Shown: positions 42,515-53,652, counted from the stretch's first letter. The stretch is DNA of 64,000 bases from CAIZGX01 sp964511555 (GCA_964511555.1 CAZEFR010000001.1:1-64000); one strand, 5' to 3'. The notes: generated by a model not told the origin, from the sequence alone. Program-made: numbers and translations.

Positions 42515-44794
42515 ATGAAGCAAATTAAAAAGAAAGAGGCACTCGACTACCACGAGTTAGGAAGGAAAGGAAAGCTCGAAATAGTTCCAACAAAGCCATA
42601 CAGTACTCAACGTGATTTGGCTCTAGCTTATTCTCCGGGTGTAGCTGAACCCGTTAAGGCCATCGCAGAAAACATAGACAACGTTTATAAGTACACAGGA
42701 AAGGGTAATTTAGTTGCAGTTATTTCAAACGGCACTGCAATTCTCGGCCTCGGAAATCTAGGTCCCGAAGCAAGTAAGCCTGTTATGGAAGGTAAGGGAA
42801 TGCTGTTCAAAATATTTGCAGACATTGATTCCATAGACATTGAAATGAAGGCCACTGAAGTGGATGATTTTGTCAATACCGTCATCAACATCAGCCCAAC
42901 GTTTGGTGGAATTAATTTGGAAGATATTAAAGCTCCAGAAGCTTTCGAAATTGAAGAAAGGTTAAAGGAGGCTTTGGATATTCCAATCATGCACGACGAT
43001 CAACACGGAACAGCAATTATTTCAAGTGCTGCTTTGTTAAATGCTCTGGAAATAGCAGGAAAGAATATTGGTGAAATAAAAATAGTTATAAGTGGTGCCG
43101 GAGCTGCTGCTTTGAGTTGCTTGAATACGATGATTGGTCTAGGATTGAATCCAGCCAATATTCGCATGTTCGATTCGAAAGGACTCATTAACATTTCCAG
43201 AGAAGATATTGATCACAGAAAAAAGAGGTTTGCTTGCGATTCAAACGAAAAATCACTTGCCGAGGCTTTGGTAGGCGCAGATGTATTTCTAGGTCTTTCT
43301 CAAGGAAATATTGTAACTCCTGAAATGATATGTTCTATGGCGAATACTCCCATTGTATTTGCCTTGGCTAACCCAGATCCAGAGATTCCATTTGAAGATG
43401 CAATGGCTGCGCGGCCAGATGTCATTATGGCAACCGGAAGAAGTGATCATCCAAATCAAGTGAACAACGTTCTTGGATTTCCGTTCATTTTCAGAGGGGC
43501 TTTAGATGTTCGAGCGACCAAGATTAATGATGCCATGAAATTGGCTGCTGTTAAAGCATTGGCTGAATTGGCTAAAGAAACGGTTCCAGAGGAAGTAATG
43601 GAGGCTTATCACATTACAAGCCTTTCCTTTGGGAAAGATTATATCATACCGAAGCCGAATGATCCGCGCTTGCTTGTTGCAGTTTCTACAGCTGTTGCCA
43701 AGGCGGCTATCGACAGTGGTGTTGCAAAACTTCCGATTACGGACTGGGATGCATATGCAAATGAGCTCCACGGTAGAATGGGACGAGATAACGCCTTAAC
43801 AAGAGGAATTTCAGAGCGTGCAAGAAAAGATAAAAAGCGTGTTGTGTTTGCTGAAGGGGACAATCCGAAAATTCTCAAAGCAGCTGAACAGGCTAAAGAT
43901 GACGGCATCGCTATTCCAATACTGTTGGGACAAGAAGAAAAAATTCGAGATCTTATTCGCGAATTTGATTTGGATTTAGCCGATGTTGAGATCATTGACC
44001 CAAGACTTGAATCGCATAGGGCTGAACGCGAGAAATACGGCGAGTTTTTCTTTCAGAAAAGAATGCGAAAGGGTATTACAAAAACTGAAGCTTCTCGAAT
44101 CATGCGTGAACGCAATTATTTCGGAGCAATGATGGTAGAGACGGGTGCGGCAGACGCCATGATTTCTGGTATGACCAGGAATTATGCAAAAGTCATTCGT
44201 CCAGGATTGGAGACCATTGGAACTGCAAAAGATATCAAAACGGTTTGTGGAATGTACATTGTTCAAACCCCGAAGGGCCCAATGTTCTTTGCAGATACAA
44301 CAGTGAACAGGGATCCAACGGCTGAGCAGCTTGTAGATATTACACTGTTAGTTGCAGACGCTGTTTCAAAAATGAAAATAGCACCACGAATGGCTATGTT
44401 GAGCTATTCCAATTTCGGTTCTTCCCACGGTTCTGACCCCGAAAAAGTTGCAAAAGCGGTATCAATTCTGCACCATCAGCACCCTCATCTAATTGTCGAT
44501 GGTGAAATTCAAGCGAATTTTGCACTCAATCCTGAAATGAGAAAAGAGAATTTCCCGTTTTCTAAATTGGCAGATTCAAAAGTGAACACCCTTATTTTTC
44601 CCAACCTTTCCTCAGGAAATATCAGTTACAAAATTTTGCAAGAGGTGGCTGGAATGGAAGTCATAGGCCCCATATTATTGGGTATGAAGCGCAGTTATCA
44701 TATTCTGCAAATGGGGTGCTCTGTAAGAGAAATTGTGAATATGGTCCGTGTGGCTGTCGTAGACGCTCAAGCGAAAGGAACCTTAAATAGATAA
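42515..44794 (+). CDS. maeB: NADP-dependent malic enzyme with phosphotransacetylase-like domain
   Basis: A 759-residue fusion. N-terminal malic enzyme (about 1-420): YSPGVAEPVKAIAEN, GNLVAVISNGTAILGLGNLG, PIMHDDQHGTAIISSAALLNA split here, and NAD(P)-binding VISGAGAAALSC. C-terminal phosphate acetyl/butyryltransferase-like domain (about 430-759): VVFAEGDNPKILKAAEQA, DAMISGMTRNYAKVIRPGL. It decarboxylates malate to pyruvate with NADPH formation; the second domain is usually regulatory. It is 1 bp from ruvA, giving the order maeB-ruvA-sprA. Confidence 0.95.
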   Translation: MKQIKKKEALDYHELGRKGKLEIVPTKPYSTQRDLALAYSPGVAEPVKAIAENIDNVYKYTGKGNLVAVISNGTAILGLGNLGPEASKPVMEGKGMLFKIFADIDSIDIEMKATEVDDFVNTVINISPTFGGINLEDIKAPEAFEIEERLKEALDIPIMHDDQHGTAIISSAALLNALEIAGKNIGEIKIVISGAGAAALSCLNTMIGLGLNPANIRMFDSKGLINISREDIDHRKKRFACDSNEKSLAEALVGADVFLGLSQGNIVTPEMICSMANTPIVFALANPDPEIPFEDAMAARPDVIMATGRSDHPNQVNNVLGFPFIFRGALDVRATKINDAMKLAAVKALAELAKETVPEEVMEAYHITSLSFGKDYIIPKPNDPRLLVAVSTAVAKAAIDSGVAKLPITDWDAYANELHGRMGRDNALTRGISERARKDKKRVVFAEGDNPKILKAAEQAKDDGIAIPILLGQEEKIRDLIREFDLDLADVEIIDPRLESHRAEREKYGEFFFQKRMRKGITKTEASRIMRERNYFGAMMVETGAADAMISGMTRNYAKVIRPGLETIGTAKDIKTVCGMYIVQTPKGPMFFADTTVNRDPTAEQLVDITLLVADAVSKMKIAPRMAMLSYSNFGSSHGSDPEKVAKAVSILHHQHPHLIVDGEIQANFALNPEMRKENFPFSKLADSKVNTLIFPNLSSGNISYKILQEVAGMEVIGPILLGMKRSYHILQMGCSVREIVNMVRVAVVDAQAKGTLNR

Positions 44795-44795
44795 T

Positions 44796-45386
44796 ATGCT
44801 GCATTCAATCGTAGGACAACTTCAGGAAAAATCACCTGTTCACGCAGTGATTAACTGTCACGGAGTCGGTTATTTTCTAAACATTAGTTTGGCTACATAT
44901 TCTGCTCTACCCAACAACGGAGAGGTAATGTTGTATACTCATTTGCACATCAATGGAAATGACTTTTCACTAGTGTTGTATGGTTTCTATTCCGACCAAG
45001 AAAAAGAATTATTTAAAAAATTAGTAAGTGTTAGCGGAGTAGGGCCAAATACAGCTCGAATGGTGCTTTCAAGTTTGAACGTCAACGAGTTAATACAAGT
45101 TATTGCCAACAAAGATCTTCCTTCATTGAAAAGGATAAAGGGTATTGGAGAGAAGACAGCGGAACGAATTCTAGTAGATCTGCACAACAAAGTGGGAAAA
45201 GCAGATGATACATTTACAGAAAAAGTTGGGAGTTCACACAATACAACCCGACAAGATGCGTTAGTGGCACTGTCCCAACTGGGCCTCGATAAAACCAAAA
45301 CCGAAAAAATGTTAGATAAGATTCTTCTTGTGAATGGCGAATTGCCTTTAGAAGAGCTAATCAAACAAGTGTTGAAACAGATTTAG
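44796..45386 (+). CDS. ruvA: Holliday junction DNA helicase subunit RuvA
   Basis: A 196-residue DNA-junction-binding protein. N-terminal OB fold (SIVGQLQEKSPVHAVINCHG), two helix-hairpin-helix motifs (VSGVGPNTARMVLSSL near 77 and IKGIGEKTAERILVDL near 112), and a C-terminal RuvB-binding domain (QDALVALSQLGL). Normal length. Lies between maeB and sprA. Confidence 0.96.
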   Translation: MLHSIVGQLQEKSPVHAVINCHGVGYFLNISLATYSALPNNGEVMLYTHLHINGNDFSLVLYGFYSDQEKELFKKLVSVSGVGPNTARMVLSSLNVNELIQVIANKDLPSLKRIKGIGEKTAERILVDLHNKVGKADDTFTEKVGSSHNTTRQDALVALSQLGLDKTKTEKMLDKILLVNGELPLEELIKQVLKQI

Positions 45387-45390
45387 TATA

Positions 45391-48300
45391 GTGAAAGAAG
45401 TTGTCATCCGCCTCCTGTCTAGAGCCATTTTCGTGGTGGCACTCAGTGTATCTGGTTGGCTTGCTTGGGCAAACACTTCTGTTGAATCACGGGTGATTGG
45501 AAAGTCAGCACACAATTTTGTTTTCGCTCCAGACACAGTCTCTCCAATCTGGCCCAATTCAGATTCACCCACTCCAAATGAAGGCGGGGCAGGAATTGAA
45601 ATTCCTCTTCCATCCAATATACATTATTCCATTGAGTACAATCCTGCTACAGGACGGTATGAGGTCATTCAGAAAGTTGGAGATAAATTCGATTTTCGAA
45701 GAGCAACGACTATGGATATGGAGGACTTTTTAGACTTCCAGTTGGACAATAATGTAACCAAGTATTGGACGAAGATTAAAGACGACAAGGCAGCAGCCAA
45801 CAAAGAGTTTGCTCCAGTCATAAAAATAGGTGGAGATAACTTCGAACATATTTTCGGGTCAAATGAAATTGAAATTCGTCCGCAAGGATCGGCCGAATTG
45901 ACTTTTGGTTTGAATTCACAAAGGACAGAAAACCCGCGAATTCCTGAGCGTCAGCGAAAGAATACCAATTTCAATTTCGATCAAAAAATTCAAATGAATG
46001 TGATCGGAAATATCGGCACCAAAATGAAACTTAAGGTGAACTACAACACCGAAAGCACGTTTGAATTTGAGAACAATATGAAGGTGGAATACACCGGTGA
46101 TGAAGACCAAATCATGCGTAAAATTGAGCTGGGAACTGTTGCGCTGCCTTTAGCAGGTTCCCTTATGCCGGGTAGCTTAGGATTGTTCGGGGCGAAAATT
46201 GAAACGCAGTGGGGGAAGTTAAAGAACACCACTATTTTAACCCAACAGAAGGGTGAAAGAAAGGAGATTACTGTGCAAGGCGGTGCGCAAACAACGCGTT
46301 TTGATCTGGCGGCAGATAACTATGAAGCCAACCGACACTTCTTTCTTTCAGGATATTTCAGAGAAAATTATGGCAATGCCCTTGCGGCACTGCCTGTTGT
46401 TAACAGCGGTGTAAACATCACTCGAATTGAAGTTTGGGTTGTCAATCAGCAAGCAAACACCCAGGATGTCCGAAATGTAATAGCCTTTACTGATTTGGGT
46501 GAAAACTCTCAATTTATGGCAGGGGACTACAACAACAGCACCTTGTTGAACCCTGGCCAACTCCCGAATCCAGACAACGAGAATAACAACCTGTTTAATG
46601 TTGTAACCAATAATCAGAGCATATTGGATTTTTCCAATGCCAATGCTGCTATTCAATCTTTAGGATATGGCATGCGCCAAGGTATCCATTATGAGAGAGT
46701 TGGTAACGCTCGGAAACTTACTCCTTCGGAGTATACATTCAATTCTCGACTTGGTTTTGTGTCTTTGCGACAGTCATTGAACAATGCCGAAGTCTTGGCA
46801 GTATCCTATGAATATACCTTGAACGGTCAGACGTTTCAAGTGGGCACACTTTCTCAAGATGGTGTAGCGGCGCCCCAAGCATTGATGCTGAAAATGCTTA
46901 AGTCATCTATCACGTTGGTTAAGTTGAGCAACGGTCAGCCTTCGCCACTGTGGCAGAACATGATGAAGAACGTCTACAACTTGGAGTCTTTCGGTATTTC
47001 TCCAGAGAATTTCAGGTTGGAAGTATGGTACAACAACCCAGCTACTGGGGTGAACATGAACTATATTCCAAGGGAGCCACTTAGTGGAAAGCTGTTGCTA
47101 CAGGTGATGAATCTAGATAGAATAGATGCCCAGCAAATGCCCGGTAGCGATGGCTTTTTTGATTTTGTCCCCAACGCTTCAACAGCGGGCGGGCTCATAG
47201 ATGCAGCATCGGGTAGGGTGTTTTTCCCGGTGATTGAACCTTTTGGCTCTCATCTGTCTGATCAGATTTTTGCAGGTTTAGGTAATACCCCGCAAGCAGC
47301 GCAGGTAGTTTCTCAAGTTGTCTTTCAAGCGTTGTATGATTCAACAAAAACGGCAGCACAGATTGGGTTCCCGCAGTTGAACAGATTTAGAATAAAGGGT
47401 GAGTATCAGAGCGCGTCAGGTTCTGAAATTTCTTTGAATGCGTTGAATGTTCCGCAAGGTGCCGTAACTGTAACGGCCGGAGGAATGCGTTTGGTAGAGG
47501 GCACGGATTTCACCGTGAACTACAACCTAGGAAAAGTGACTATTCTCAACGAAAGTATAATGAGCTCAGGTCAACCCATTAATGTTTCGGTTGAAAGTAA
47601 TTCTTTGTTCAATCTTCAATACAAAACTTTGCTCGGAAGTAGATTTGATTACAAGTTCTCTGACAATCTCGCCATGGGAGCAACCTTCATGAACTTGCGT
47701 GAACGTCCGCTTACACAAAAAGTTAATGCGGGCGACGACCCTGTAAACAATGGTATGATTGGATTCGACATGCGATTTCAGAAAGAGGTGCCACTCATAA
47801 CAAAGTTGATAGATCGAATTCCAGGTATTCAAACAAAAGAAAAATCAACAGTAACGTTTAGCCTGGAAGCAGCAAAAATATTCCCAGGACACTCAAGAGC
47901 CATTTCCAAAGATGGAAATGCATACATAGATGACTTTGAGGGTAGCCAAAGTGTTATTGATTTGCGTGCTTTGAATCAATGGTTTTTAGCCTCAACTCCG
48001 AAATTACAATCCACACTATTTCCGGAAGGAGACTTTGAAGATAGTCTAGTGTATGGCGCAAATAGAGCCCAGTTGTCTTGGTATATCATTGACCCACTTT
48101 TCTTTCGAAACAGTTCATTTACTCCGCCGAATATAACAGCGGATATGCAAAGTGATCACAGGATGCGAGAGGTATTGGAATCAGAGGTGTTTCCAAATCG
48201 ACAATTGCCGCAGGGTACACCTCCAAACATTCCATGTTTAGATTTAACTTACTATCCCGAAGAAAGAGGAATGTACAATTACGAGCTTCCGAATGGATAT

Positions 48301-51300
48301 GTAGGCAGATCGGCTGGTTTGAATGAAGATGGTACGTTAAGAGATCCCGCTTCGCGTTGGGGAGGAATTCAACGAGCACTTACAACAACCGATTTTGAAA
48401 CGTCGAACGTGCAGTTCATTCAATTTTGGGTAATGGACCCATTTAATGATGATTCAGAGAATATTAATGGTGGAGATCTTTATTTTAACCTCGGGAATGT
48501 GAGCGAAGATGTAATGAATGATTCGCAAATGAGTTTCGAGAATGGTTTCCCATCGCCAAACAGTGACTTACCCATTGAGCAGGGAACATGGGGAAATTAC
48601 CCTTCACCAACCACTTTCAACGTAGTTAATGCCTTTGATTACTCTTCCGGAAATTACGAGCAACAAGACATCGGATTAGACGGGTTGAACTCTGCTGCAG
48701 AGCAAGCTTATTTTGCTAATTGGTTGCTTCAAGTTCAAGGATTTCTCACACCTGCAGCCTTTGCAAAATATCAGCAAGACCCTTCAGCCGATAATTTCAG
48801 CTATTTCAGAAGTTCCGCGGCAGACAATGCAGACTTGAACACAGTAGAGCGTTACAAGAATTTCAACAGATACGAGGGCAATTCGAACACAAGCACTCCC
48901 GATGGCTATCCTATTGCAGCAACAACAATTCCGAATTCAGAAGATATCAATCAGGACATAACCTTAAATACAATTGAGAGTTATTTTCAATACAAGGTGA
49001 GTTTGCGTCCGGGAGATTTAGGAGAAGCTAACATTGGAAGAAATTACATCACCGATACGTTTGTAACAACAAAAACAACGGCAAATAACGAAGAGCGTCA
49101 GATTCGTTGGTACCAATTCAAGATACCAATTCAAGAATTTGAAAAACGAGTAGGAAGTATCCCGGATTTCCGATCTATACGTTACATGCGAATGTTTTTA
49201 AAGGGTTGGGAAGAAGAGGTAACGCTTCGCTTTGCTCGATTGGAATTGGTTCGCGGTGAGTGGAGAAAATATGATTTTAGCCTTGCTGGAAATCAAGAGC
49301 AAGAGATAAATGATGATCCCGAGACAGCATTCAATATTGCGGCAGTTAATATTGAAGAAAACGGCAACAGAGAGCCTGTGCCATATGCTGTGCCACCCGG
49401 AATTATTCGTGAACAAGATGTTGCCTCGGCAAACCTTCGAAACCTGAATGAGCAATCTCTTTCTCTCACAGTGTGTAATCTTAAAGACGGAGACGCGAGG
49501 GCTACGTACAAAAACGTAAGATTCGATTTAAGACAATACAAAAGGCTTCGAATGTTTGCACACGCGGAGGCAGCAGGTATTCAATCTGAATTGAAAGATA
49601 ATGACATTTCTGTCTTCATTCGTTTGGGCTCCGATTTCGACCAAAACTATTATGAGTACGAAGTGCCAATGAGTGTTACCCCTTGGTACACCAATAACGA
49701 CGATGAAATATGGCCGCTGGAAAATAACTTCGATATTAAACTTACCGACTTACAAAATTTAAAAATTAATAGGCCGTCAACGACTTCAGTTTTGTCTGTA
49801 GTAGATACAATCCTCGACAACAATGTGCACCTTTCCGTGAGAGGAAATCCGAACCTTGCGAATATCACAACAATGATGATAGGTATACGAAACCCCGATA
49901 AGGATACCAATCCTTTTGGTGTTCCCGACGACGGTAAAGGGAAGTGTGCAACGGTATGGGTGAATGAATTACGTCTTTCTGAATTCGATGAAAAATCAGG
50001 TTCCGCCGCTGTAGCGCAATTAAACGCACAATTAGCAGATTTTGGTAACGTGGCGGTCTCAGGAAATATTAGTACACCCGGTTGGGGCGCAATAGAACAA
50101 CGAGTTCAGGAAAGACAACAAGAAACGAAGATGGGTCTCGATGCTAGCAGCACATTGCAGTTAGGTAAGTTCTTTCCAAAAGACTGGGGGGTTCAATTGC
50201 CTATGTATTTGGGATTTTCAGAGAACGTGCAGTCACCGAGATATAGTCCTTTGCAACCAGACATTCAAATGACCGATTTGCCAACGCTAAACAAACCACT
50301 TAAGCAGAAGTCTCAGACTTATACCAAAAGAAGAAGTATCAATTTTACCAACGTGAAAATTGCACCGAAAAAAGATGCCTCTGCTGAGAAAAGCCCTGGG
50401 CTGCCGAGTTCCGAGGATAAAGGAAAACCAGGCACGCAGCCTGCTTCGAATTCAGCGGCAAAAGCAAAGTTCTATGGAATAGATAATTTTTCTGTTTCTT
50501 ATGCATACAACGAAACTTATTTCAGAGATATAAATACAGATTGGCGCCTTCAGAAACAGTATCAAGGCGCGTTCGATTATAGTTTTACCAATAAACCAAA
50601 GGAGTTTAAGCCCCTCGCAAACGTGCCTGTCATTAAAACTTCGAAATATCTGAAATGGCTCAAAGATTTTAACTTTTACGCAGGAATTAAGCAACTCAGT
50701 TTCAGAACTGAAATGAACCGCTCGTATGAAACCAGTAGAATTAGAAACAACTCGTTGGAGTTAACTGGTTTTTACAGCGACATGCTGATACAGACTCAAG
50801 CGCAAAAGAATTGGAATTGGACAAGAAATTATTCAATGAAGTATGACCTGACAAAAAATCTTAAAACAGATTTTACGGCAAGCAACATTGCACTCGTGGG
50901 TGAACCGAGAGGAGTGATTAACAAGAATGATGTAGATTGGTATGAATCATACAGAGATTCTGTTTGGAACAATATTCAAAACTTCGGAGAAACGACTACA
51001 TACAATCACAACGTTGGAGTGAATTACAAAATTCCATTGGATAAGTTTCCATTGTTAAATTTCATGAGCGCAGATGCACGTTACGGAGGAACATTTCGTT
51101 GGGATCGAGCACCGTTTACACAGGACACTTTAGGAAACACAATTCAAAACAGTAGACAAATTCAATTGAACGCTCAGGGTAATTTTGAAACACTTTACAA
51201 CAATGTTCCTCGCTTTAAACAAGCTCTAACAGGTAAGAAACCTGCTACAGGAAAGAAAGACACAGGTAAAAAAGATGATCCAACTAAAAAGGATGGATTC

Positions 51301-52812
51301 GGTGATGATTTAAATAAAAAGGAAAAGAAGGAAAAGGTAGATCCTGTGGATGTAGCACTGCGATTCCTAATGATGGTAAGAACAGTGAATGGTAGCTACA
51401 CAAAGAATGAAGGTCTGTCATTGCCTGGATATGCCAACAGCACGAGTATATTGGGATTTGACAATCAGTTCGACGGTCCAGGACTTGGATTCTTAATTGG
51501 GCAGCAGAATTCAGACTTAATGGGCAATCCAACAGGAAGAAATTTCGCTGCAGATGCAGCAAGTAATGATTGGTTAGTTCAGCAACAACAACTGAATATC
51601 CAGTACAACGAAACGTTCACAGAAACGTGGAATGCAAAAATGAATCTTGAACCTTTTAGATATCTGAAGGTTGAACTTTCAGCAACTCGTCAGGAAGGGA
51701 AAAATTTCAACTCCTTCTTCAGATATGACCCCACTGTCGATGATTATGTCTTTCAATCACCAATGGAAACTGGAAATTTTTCGGCTTCTTTAATTACTTG
51801 GAATACAGCATTTGTTAAAGACGATAAGGAAAACAACTATGCAAGTCCAATCTTTGATCAGTTACTGGCCAACAGAACAGAGATTTCCAGTCGTTTGAAT
51901 AATGAGTCTTACCAACTTGTGAATCCCAATGATTCAGGTTATTACCAGGGATTTGGCTCCCTTTCACAAGATGTAATTATCCCTTCCTTCATTGCCGCAT
52001 ACACCGGAAGGTCAGCCGGCGAAGTGGTACTTAATCCTTTTGCAACTAAGGCTCAGCCCAATTGGAGAATTACTTACGACGGTTTAACGAAGTTACCGGC
52101 GGTTAAGAAACACTTCAAACAATTCAATGTGTCACACAATTACAGATCTACGGCTACCGCATCGTACGTAACGAATTTGAAGTATGAAGAGTTTAACAAT
52201 CTTCCCACTGCCATTGATCAAAGCTCGGAACAGAACTATATTTCTCAAAATCAAGTTGGAACCGTTACACTAACAGAATCTATGTCACCTCTTGTAGGCT
52301 TCGACATGACTCTGAAAACAAAAAAAGTAAACGACCCTTTGATTAAAGTTGAATACAAACGTGATCGAACAATTGCCCTAGGTATGGCTAACTACCAAAT
52401 AACAGAAACAAAAAGCAATAGCTTCGTAATAGGTTTAGGTTATAAAATAACAGAAGTTCCCAATCCCTTCGGAAGAAAAAAAGGAAGTAAACTTCCTGTA
52501 AAGCTTCTCGATAAGTCAACCTTGAACTTGCGTGTCGATTTTACAATTCGTGAAAACTTCACACTCATTAGGAAGATTGAAGAACAACAAAATCAAGTTA
52601 CAGCAGGGCAAACATTATTCAGCGTGAAGTCCAGCGCAGACATGGCTATTAGTGACAAGTTAACCTTGCGCTTCTTCTACGATCATCAAATCAATAAGCC
52701 AGCTATTTCCACTAGCTTCCAAACTTCAAATATTTCTACAGGGTTGGCCATACGCTTCACCTTGAATGGTACAGGTGGATCAAATACGGCTCAACCTCAG
52801 GGCGGTCAATAA
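45391..52812 (+). CDS. sprA: Type IX secretion translocon SprA (SOV)
   Basis: A 2473-residue outer-membrane barrel, the size expected for SprA/SOV (about 2400 residues), the giant translocation pore of the T9SS and required for gliding in Flavobacterium. Signal segment about 8-27 (AIFVVALSVSGWLAWANT). SprA features: ITIKIGGDNFEHIFGSNEI-like start (APVIKIGGDNFEHIF), IEIRPQGSAELTFGLN, IDDFEGSQSVIDLR, SRWGGIQRALTTTDFE, QFWVMDPF, KGKCATVWVNELRLSEFD, and long runs of barrel strands to the end. It starts with GTG four bases after ruvA; no other in-frame start exists near. Residues about 1950-1985 are Lys-rich (a KKDTGKKDDPTKKDG loop). Confidence 0.97.
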   Translation: MKEVVIRLLSRAIFVVALSVSGWLAWANTSVESRVIGKSAHNFVFAPDTVSPIWPNSDSPTPNEGGAGIEIPLPSNIHYSIEYNPATGRYEVIQKVGDKFDFRRATTMDMEDFLDFQLDNNVTKYWTKIKDDKAAANKEFAPVIKIGGDNFEHIFGSNEIEIRPQGSAELTFGLNSQRTENPRIPERQRKNTNFNFDQKIQMNVIGNIGTKMKLKVNYNTESTFEFENNMKVEYTGDEDQIMRKIELGTVALPLAGSLMPGSLGLFGAKIETQWGKLKNTTILTQQKGERKEITVQGGAQTTRFDLAADNYEANRHFFLSGYFRENYGNALAALPVVNSGVNITRIEVWVVNQQANTQDVRNVIAFTDLGENSQFMAGDYNNSTLLNPGQLPNPDNENNNLFNVVTNNQSILDFSNANAAIQSLGYGMRQGIHYERVGNARKLTPSEYTFNSRLGFVSLRQSLNNAEVLAVSYEYTLNGQTFQVGTLSQDGVAAPQALMLKMLKSSITLVKLSNGQPSPLWQNMMKNVYNLESFGISPENFRLEVWYNNPATGVNMNYIPREPLSGKLLLQVMNLDRIDAQQMPGSDGFFDFVPNASTAGGLIDAASGRVFFPVIEPFGSHLSDQIFAGLGNTPQAAQVVSQVVFQALYDSTKTAAQIGFPQLNRFRIKGEYQSASGSEISLNALNVPQGAVTVTAGGMRLVEGTDFTVNYNLGKVTILNESIMSSGQPINVSVESNSLFNLQYKTLLGSRFDYKFSDNLAMGATFMNLRERPLTQKVNAGDDPVNNGMIGFDMRFQKEVPLITKLIDRIPGIQTKEKSTVTFSLEAAKIFPGHSRAISKDGNAYIDDFEGSQSVIDLRALNQWFLASTPKLQSTLFPEGDFEDSLVYGANRAQLSWYIIDPLFFRNSSFTPPNITADMQSDHRMREVLESEVFPNRQLPQGTPPNIPCLDLTYYPEERGMYNYELPNGYVGRSAGLNEDGTLRDPASRWGGIQRALTTTDFETSNVQFIQFWVMDPFNDDSENINGGDLYFNLGNVSEDVMNDSQMSFENGFPSPNSDLPIEQGTWGNYPSPTTFNVVNAFDYSSGNYEQQDIGLDGLNSAAEQAYFANWLLQVQGFLTPAAFAKYQQDPSADNFSYFRSSAADNADLNTVERYKNFNRYEGNSNTSTPDGYPIAATTIPNSEDINQDITLNTIESYFQYKVSLRPGDLGEANIGRNYITDTFVTTKTTANNEERQIRWYQFKIPIQEFEKRVGSIPDFRSIRYMRMFLKGWEEEVTLRFARLELVRGEWRKYDFSLAGNQEQEINDDPETAFNIAAVNIEENGNREPVPYAVPPGIIREQDVASANLRNLNEQSLSLTVCNLKDGDARATYKNVRFDLRQYKRLRMFAHAEAAGIQSELKDNDISVFIRLGSDFDQNYYEYEVPMSVTPWYTNNDDEIWPLENNFDIKLTDLQNLKINRPSTTSVLSVVDTILDNNVHLSVRGNPNLANITTMMIGIRNPDKDTNPFGVPDDGKGKCATVWVNELRLSEFDEKSGSAAVAQLNAQLADFGNVAVSGNISTPGWGAIEQRVQERQQETKMGLDASSTLQLGKFFPKDWGVQLPMYLGFSENVQSPRYSPLQPDIQMTDLPTLNKPLKQKSQTYTKRRSINFTNVKIAPKKDASAEKSPGLPSSEDKGKPGTQPASNSAAKAKFYGIDNFSVSYAYNETYFRDINTDWRLQKQYQGAFDYSFTNKPKEFKPLANVPVIKTSKYLKWLKDFNFYAGIKQLSFRTEMNRSYETSRIRNNSLELTGFYSDMLIQTQAQKNWNWTRNYSMKYDLTKNLKTDFTASNIALVGEPRGVINKNDVDWYESYRDSVWNNIQNFGETTTYNHNVGVNYKIPLDKFPLLNFMSADARYGGTFRWDRAPFTQDTLGNTIQNSRQIQLNAQGNFETLYNNVPRFKQALTGKKPATGKKDTGKKDDPTKKDGFGDDLNKKEKKEKVDPVDVALRFLMMVRTVNGSYTKNEGLSLPGYANSTSILGFDNQFDGPGLGFLIGQQNSDLMGNPTGRNFAADAASNDWLVQQQQLNIQYNETFTETWNAKMNLEPFRYLKVELSATRQEGKNFNSFFRYDPTVDDYVFQSPMETGNFSASLITWNTAFVKDDKENNYASPIFDQLLANRTEISSRLNNESYQLVNPNDSGYYQGFGSLSQDVIIPSFIAAYTGRSAGEVVLNPFATKAQPNWRITYDGLTKLPAVKKHFKQFNVSHNYRSTATASYVTNLKYEEFNNLPTAIDQSSEQNYISQNQVGTVTLTESMSPLVGFDMTLKTKKVNDPLIKVEYKRDRTIALGMANYQITETKSNSFVIGLGYKITEVPNPFGRKKGSKLPVKLLDKSTLNLRVDFTIRENFTLIRKIEEQQNQVTAGQTLFSVKSSADMAISDKLTLRFFYDHQINKPAISTSFQTSNISTGLAIRFTLNGTGGSNTAQPQGGQ

Positions 52813-52899
52813 TTTGGGTTTACCCTTTACTTCAAAGTATTTTGATTTTAGAGTCCTCACAATATTAAATTTTCGTTAAGTTCGTGGGATATTTATATT

Positions 52900-53652
52900 T
52901 TGAAGGAAATCGAGCAAATAATTCAGGTTTTTTCACCTATTTCATTGAAAGAAATGGATGGTGTAGAATTAATGAACAGAACAGACACGAAGTTTGTGGT
53001 GTCGCTCAATCAATTGCTTTCCATTCTTTCAGAAGTTGAAAGTGAATACAAAATTCTCGAGGTGAACGGTGTTCGTTTCAGTCATTATGAAACACTCTAC
53101 TACGATACTGAAGAATTTCTTTTTTACAAGAGACATCACAACGGAAAAAGAAATCGTTGGAAAATTAGAAAGCGCTCTTATGTAGATAGTCAATTGAATT
53201 TTCTTGAATTAAAGTTCAAAACAAATCGCGGCAGAACCCAAAAACAGCGCACGGGAATTCCTGAAATAGGGGTAGAACTGAGTGGTGATGAGGAAAAATT
53301 TATAGGTAGAAAATCGGGTATAGCCTTCCATCTCATTCCTCAGCTAAAGAATAATTTCACGCGACTAACTCTGGTTCAGCCAAGTCTACCTGAGAGAATT
53401 ACCATAGATTTAGATTTATCTTTCGAATGGAATAGAATAGAAAAGAAATTATCACACATTGTAATTATTGAGGTAAAACAGGAAAACAGAAATAGGCTTT
53501 CTCCGTTTGTTCAGGCTCTGAAAAAAAGACACGTGAGAGAGGAGAGTATAAGTAAGTACTGCTTAGGGGTGGCAATGTTGGTTCCCGATGTAAAAAAAAA
53601 CAATTTCAAAGAGAAGTTGATTAAAGTGAGTAAATTAGAATCAATCAAATAA
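52900..53652 (+). CDS. VTC-domain protein (polyphosphate polymerase-like)
   Basis: A 250-residue protein of the VTC family (triphosphate-tunnel fold). MNRTDTKFVVSLNQL with the nucleophile-region Lys, YETLYYDTEEFLFYKRHH, KRNRWKIRKRSYVDS with the Arg/Lys tunnel residues, FLELKFKTNRGRTQKQR, and a final EVKQENRNRLSPFVQALKK. Yeast VTC4 of this fold makes polyphosphate; the bacterial form usually pairs with a DUF4956 membrane protein, as here (4 bp downstream). TTG 52900 is the only start retaining the conserved FSPISLKEMDGVELMNR; an ATG at 52954 would lose it. Confidence 0.85.
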   Translation: MKEIEQIIQVFSPISLKEMDGVELMNRTDTKFVVSLNQLLSILSEVESEYKILEVNGVRFSHYETLYYDTEEFLFYKRHHNGKRNRWKIRKRSYVDSQLNFLELKFKTNRGRTQKQRTGIPEIGVELSGDEEKFIGRKSGIAFHLIPQLKNNFTRLTLVQPSLPERITIDLDLSFEWNRIEKKLSHIVIIEVKQENRNRLSPFVQALKKRHVREESISKYCLGVAMLVPDVKKNNFKEKLIKVSKLESIK

